Assembly (NCBI RefSeq): GCF_900078395.1
Contig: NZ_FKLA01000009.1
Span: 1,998,614 to 2,062,613 of the forward strand
From: Anaerotruncus rubiinfantis
GTDB taxonomy: Bacteria; Bacillota; Clostridia; Oscillospirales; Ruminococcaceae
Direction: 5' to 3'
Length of the DNA stretch: 64,000 nt
The notes under the pieces are model-generated. The model did not search any database. It had not been told where the DNA came from and worked only from the letters and a program-made list of their open reading frames with translations. Position numbers and translations under genes: made by a program. This document shows positions 61,434 to 64,000 of this stretch, piece by piece. Position 1 is the first letter of the stretch; each line of letters starts with the position of its first letter.

Positions 61434-62441
61434 TTAACCCACCGAAATTTTAAGATCGCCCTTCTTGATCCATCCAAACTTGCACAGCGCGCCGTAGATG
61501 AGAAGCGTAAGCACGGCAGGCAGGATAAAATGCATGATCAGGATCTCCGCGAAAAGCACCGTGCCGGAGGTTCCCTCCATTGCGGCCAGCGTTCCAAACT
61601 GCCCAACCAGGCCGCTCGTCCCCATGCCAGCGCCGGACGCTGTGTTGGTCATACGCAGAACGCGGGTGGAGATGGGACCCAGAATTGCGCCCGCAACCGT
61701 CGGCGGGATCCAGAGCTGTGGACGGCGCATGATGTTTGAAAACTGCAGCATCGACGTGCCGATACCCACGCTGATGAGCCCGCCGAATCCGTTGTCCTTA
61801 AAGCCCATCACCGCGAATCCAACCATCTGCGCGCAGCAGCCGACTGTCGCGGCGCCCGCCGCGATACCGGACAGGTCGAGCATAATGCACAGCGCCGCCG
61901 AAGAGATCGGCGCTGTCAGAGCCATGCCGACGATCACCGAAATGATAATTCCCATCGGTACCGGCGACATCTCGGTGGCTGTGTTGATAACGCTTCCCAG
62001 GAAGGTCATGAAATTCTGGACATAACCGCCCGCGAACTGCCCGACAAATCCGCCCGAGATAATCGTTACAATTGGGGTGAGGATGATATCCACACCGGTC
62101 TTGCCCGCAACAAGCGAGCCGATCTCGCTGCCGACCACGGCGGCGATATACGCGCCCACCGGGCCGCCCGCCGCATAGCCGATCGCACCACAGGCCACGC
62201 ACGAAAAAGTCACGAGCGGCTTTGATTTGAGTCCCCAAGCCACCGCGGTGCCGATCGCCGCGCCAACCACCGGCGAGGACGCGCCAAGCACTTCGGAAAG
62301 CTGCGCCAAAAATGAAAGGCCCGGAATCTTCGCGATCTGAGAGATCACCAGCCCGATGATGAGCGAGGAAAACAGGCCGAGCGCCATCGCGCTCATCGCA
62401 TCGATAAAATAACGTTTGAAAAATTTCCGCAAAAGATCCAT
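61434..62441 (-). CDS. PfoR/PTS_EIIC_2-type integral membrane protein
   Basis: A 335-residue protein with about nine hydrophobic helices and Gly-rich loops (AGGPVGAYIAAVVGSEIGSLVAGKTG, MLDLSGIAAGAATVGCCAQM, TNTASGAGMGTSGLVGQFG). This matches the PTS_EIIC_2 family named for C. perfringens PfoR, which has a PTS IIC-like fold but usually no IIA/IIB partners, as here. Transport substrate unknown. ATG at 62441 follows GAGGGG. Upstream in-frame ATGs lack ribosome sites. Confidence 0.85.
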   Translation of the reverse strand: MDLLRKFFKRYFIDAMSAMALGLFSSLIIGLVISQIAKIPGLSFLAQLSEVLGASSPVVGAAIGTAVAWGLKSKPLVTFSCVACGAIGYAAGGPVGAYIAAVVGSEIGSLVAGKTGVDIILTPIVTIISGGFVGQFAGGYVQNFMTFLGSVINTATEMSPVPMGIIISVIVGMALTAPISSAALCIMLDLSGIAAGAATVGCCAQMVGFAVMGFKDNGFGGLISVGIGTSMLQFSNIMRRPQLWIPPTVAGAILGPISTRVLRMTNTASGAGMGTSGLVGQFGTLAAMEGTSGTVLFAEILIMHFILPAVLTLLIYGALCKFGWIKKGDLKISVG

Positions 62442-62546
62442 GATGAACATCCCCTCAAACATGTCAATACATCTGTCAATACAGCACTGCATTGCATTAT
62501 ACCGCATCCGTTCAGAAATGTCCATAGAATTTCGGGAAAATCTTTA

Positions 62547-63506
62547 TCACATAGTCAGCGCGATATGGCAGATATATCCGCCGTAAACCGCCAACAGCAA
62601 AATCCCCTGCCAACGCGCAAAGCGGCGATGCAAAACCGCCGGTACCACCGCAATCACCATCAGCACCAGTGTCACCGGCACATCGAGTGATGCCGTCTGC
62701 GCGTTGACCCGCAGGCGGCCCTCCGAAACAAAGGCACAGGAGGCAAGAATCATCGTGATGTCGATGATATTCGCTCCCACAATGTTGCCAACCGAAAGGG
62801 AGGATTCCCGCCGTACAATTGCCGAAATGGTGGTGATGAGCTCGGGCAGCGAAGTTCCGATCGCCACAAAGGTGAGCCCTACGAGCGCTTCCGGCACCCC
62901 CATCATGCGTGCAAGCCGTTCCCCATTATCGACCAACAGGTCCGCGCCGAGCAGGATACCTGACAGCCCCAGGATGAACTTCATCAGATGCGCAAAGATT
63001 TCCCCAGCGCCCGGCCGTTTCCGCGGCTGGCGCGGGTCTGGGAACATGCTCGCCATCTTCATGGAATTGAGGTTCAAAAAGAGGAAAATGAACAGGAGCG
63101 TCAGCAGCACAAGGCTTTCGAGCACCCCGATCGCCCCGTCGATCACAAACGCGCCCAGAAACGCTGTCGAAATGATCATCACCGCGCCCTTGGCCCAGAA
63201 GCTCACATCGTCGAGTTTCGCGGGCAGTACCAGCAGCGAGATACCCATGATGAGCCCGATGTTCGCGGAAACCGAACCGATCGCATTGCCCACCGCCATG
63301 TCGATTGATCCGTCCAGCGTAGCCATCAGCGAAACGATCAATTCCGGCAGCGTTGTCGCAAAGCTCACCACCGTCGCGCCGATGACAAATTTGGGAATTC
63401 CGGTCTTTTCCGCGATCCATGAGGCCGCGCCGACAAAAGTATCCCCTCCCCAGACCAATGCCGCAACTCCAACGGCAAATAACAATACCGGCATCCACAG
63501 TTCCAA
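62547..63506 (-). CDS. Calcium/sodium antiporter, CaCA family (YrbG-like)
   Basis: A 319-residue membrane protein with the two inverted CaCA repeats: ATVVSFATTLPELIVSLMAT with GNAIGSVSANIGLI, and LTFVAIGTSLPELITTISAI with GNIVGANIIDITMIL. The paired ATLPE/TSLPE motifs hold the ion-binding glutamates. It exchanges Na+ (or H+) for Ca2+. The start is TTG at 63506 or ATG at 63494. Its ribosome site (AAGGGAG) lies inside an 18-base-pair perfect hairpin, so translation may be structure-controlled. Confidence 0.93.
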   Translation of the reverse strand: MELWMPVLLFAVGVAALVWGGDTFVGAASWIAEKTGIPKFVIGATVVSFATTLPELIVSLMATLDGSIDMAVGNAIGSVSANIGLIMGISLLVLPAKLDDVSFWAKGAVMIISTAFLGAFVIDGAIGVLESLVLLTLLFIFLFLNLNSMKMASMFPDPRQPRKRPGAGEIFAHLMKFILGLSGILLGADLLVDNGERLARMMGVPEALVGLTFVAIGTSLPELITTISAIVRRESSLSVGNIVGANIIDITMILASCAFVSEGRLRVNAQTASLDVPVTLVLMVIAVVPAVLHRRFARWQGILLLAVYGGYICHIALTM

Positions 63507-63514
63507 AACCAGAT

Positions 63515-63563
63515 CCGCTCCCTTTTCGTCATGTCTGTAAAGTGTATGACGAAAAGGGAGCGG
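63515..63563 (-). promoter_or_regulatory. 18-bp perfect hairpin enclosing the antiporter ribosome site
   Basis: Arms CCGCTCCCTTTTCGTCAT (63515-63532) and ATGACGAAAAGGGAGCGG (63546-63563) with a 13-base loop. On the minus-strand transcript the AAGGGAG ribosome site of the antiporter gene is in the second arm. There is no T tract after the hairpin, so it is not an obvious terminator. Confidence 0.75.
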
Positions 63564-63571
63564 TACATGCG

Positions 63572-64000
63572 TTATTTGAGATGGGTTTGCAGAATTTGGT
63601 TGAGCCGCCGCATTTTGGCCGCGTCCGGCTGCGGCGTGCCCGCCAACGGGAACGGCATGCCGAGCCGTTCATATTTTTCGGCGCAGAGGGTCCGAAACGG
63701 CAGAAGCTGCACCTTCTTCACGCAGGAATGCGCTTTTGCAATCTCCGCCAGCCGTTTCAGGTTTTCTTCCCCGTCGGTGAGACCCGGAATGCTCACCTGC
63801 CGCAGCCAGACCGGGATATCCCGCTTTTGCAGATGGGCAAGAAAGCGCAACGTGTCGGCAAGGCTGCCGCCAGTATGGGCACGGTAGTCCGCTTCATCGG
63901 TGTATTTGAGGTCGAGCAGCACGAGATCGGTTTCGGAAAGAGCTCGCTCCACCTCCCTGTTCAGCAAACATCCGGAGGTGTCGAGGACGGTACCGGCCCC
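63572..64000 (-). CDS. pflA: Pyruvate formate-lyase activating enzyme, C-terminal part (cut by window edge)
   Basis: The last 142 residues are visible; the radical SAM CxxxCxxC cluster lies beyond the right edge. Seen: TVLDTSG, LVLLDLKYTDEADYRAHTGGS, VWLRQVSIPGLTDGEENL and VKKVQLLPFRTLCAEKYERLG, all typical of PflA. It installs the glycyl radical on pyruvate formate-lyase or a related glycyl radical enzyme, whose gene is probably further upstream outside the window. Confidence 0.93.
   Translation of the reverse strand, partial: GAGTVLDTSGCLLNREVERALSETDLVLLDLKYTDEADYRAHTGGSLADTLRFLAHLQKRDIPVWLRQVSIPGLTDGEENLKRLAEIAKAHSCVKKVQLLPFRTLCAEKYERLGMPFPLAGTPQPDAAKMRRLNQILQTHLK

Overview
The window reads as a chromosomal segment from an anaerobic, endospore-forming Clostridia, probably an Oscillospiraceae/Ruminococcaceae-type gut bacterium. 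This is inferred from a T-box leader, sporulation genes (YunB, a LysM-GH18 spore hydrolase), sigma-A-like promoters, strong GGAGG ribosome sites, Etf-linked and TRAP-linked catabolism, PFL activase and ClpC. Most of the DNA is GC-rich. No phage, insertion sequence or CRISPR array was seen.

Layout. 1-10 kb: start of a cyclic beta-glucan synthase-like gene (runs off the left edge), ligA, yunB, a T-box-controlled pair (HTH-cupin regulator plus acyl-CoA synthetase), a HAD phosphatase and clpC. 10-14 kb: a very Cys/Gly-rich small protein and the potABCD polyamine transporter. 14.4-24.1 kb: a degenerate GGDEF-EAL protein, then a visibly more AT-rich block holding an HTH regulator of unknown family, an Rrf2/PAS-like/HD-GYP fusion, a 1104-residue LPDTG surface protein, a class B sortase and an XRE regulator. 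24-32.5 kb: amidohydrolase, LysM-GH18 hydrolase, plsY, glutaredoxin-like protein, a Zn alcohol dehydrogenase divergent from a GntR regulator, and a soluble hybrid histidine kinase.

32.5-43.7 kb: a ten-gene operon (FAD-linked dehydrogenase, Fe-S protein, FGGY kinase, EtfB, EtfA, TRAP DctP, SDR, DctQ, DctM, glycerol dehydrogenase-like) read away from a divergent RpiR-type regulator. It looks like import, oxidation, phosphorylation and electron transfer for one polyol, sugar acid or hydroxy acid. 44.7-46.6 kb: fucO-like lactaldehyde reductase with a TetR regulator. 46.8-51.7 kb: a second TRAP cluster with an enolase-superfamily sugar-acid enzyme and a GntR regulator, bracketed by two matching palindromic operators.

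51.9-64 kb: housekeeping. tRNA-Pro(GGG), thioesterase, MazF-like RNase without a visible antitoxin, lipoprotein, nnr, rpsF-ssb-rpsR with a clear promoter, a DUF188 protein, an ECF sigma factor with a membrane-anchored beta-propeller partner, a PfoR-like membrane protein, a Ca2+/Na+ antiporter whose ribosome site is buried in a perfect hairpin, and the end of pflA.

The best candidates for something new are the isoleucine-type T-box on an acyl-CoA synthetase operon, the Rrf2-HD-GYP/surface-protein/sortase locus, and the ten-gene Etf-linked TRAP operon. All functional assignments come from reading sequence by eye; no database search was run.
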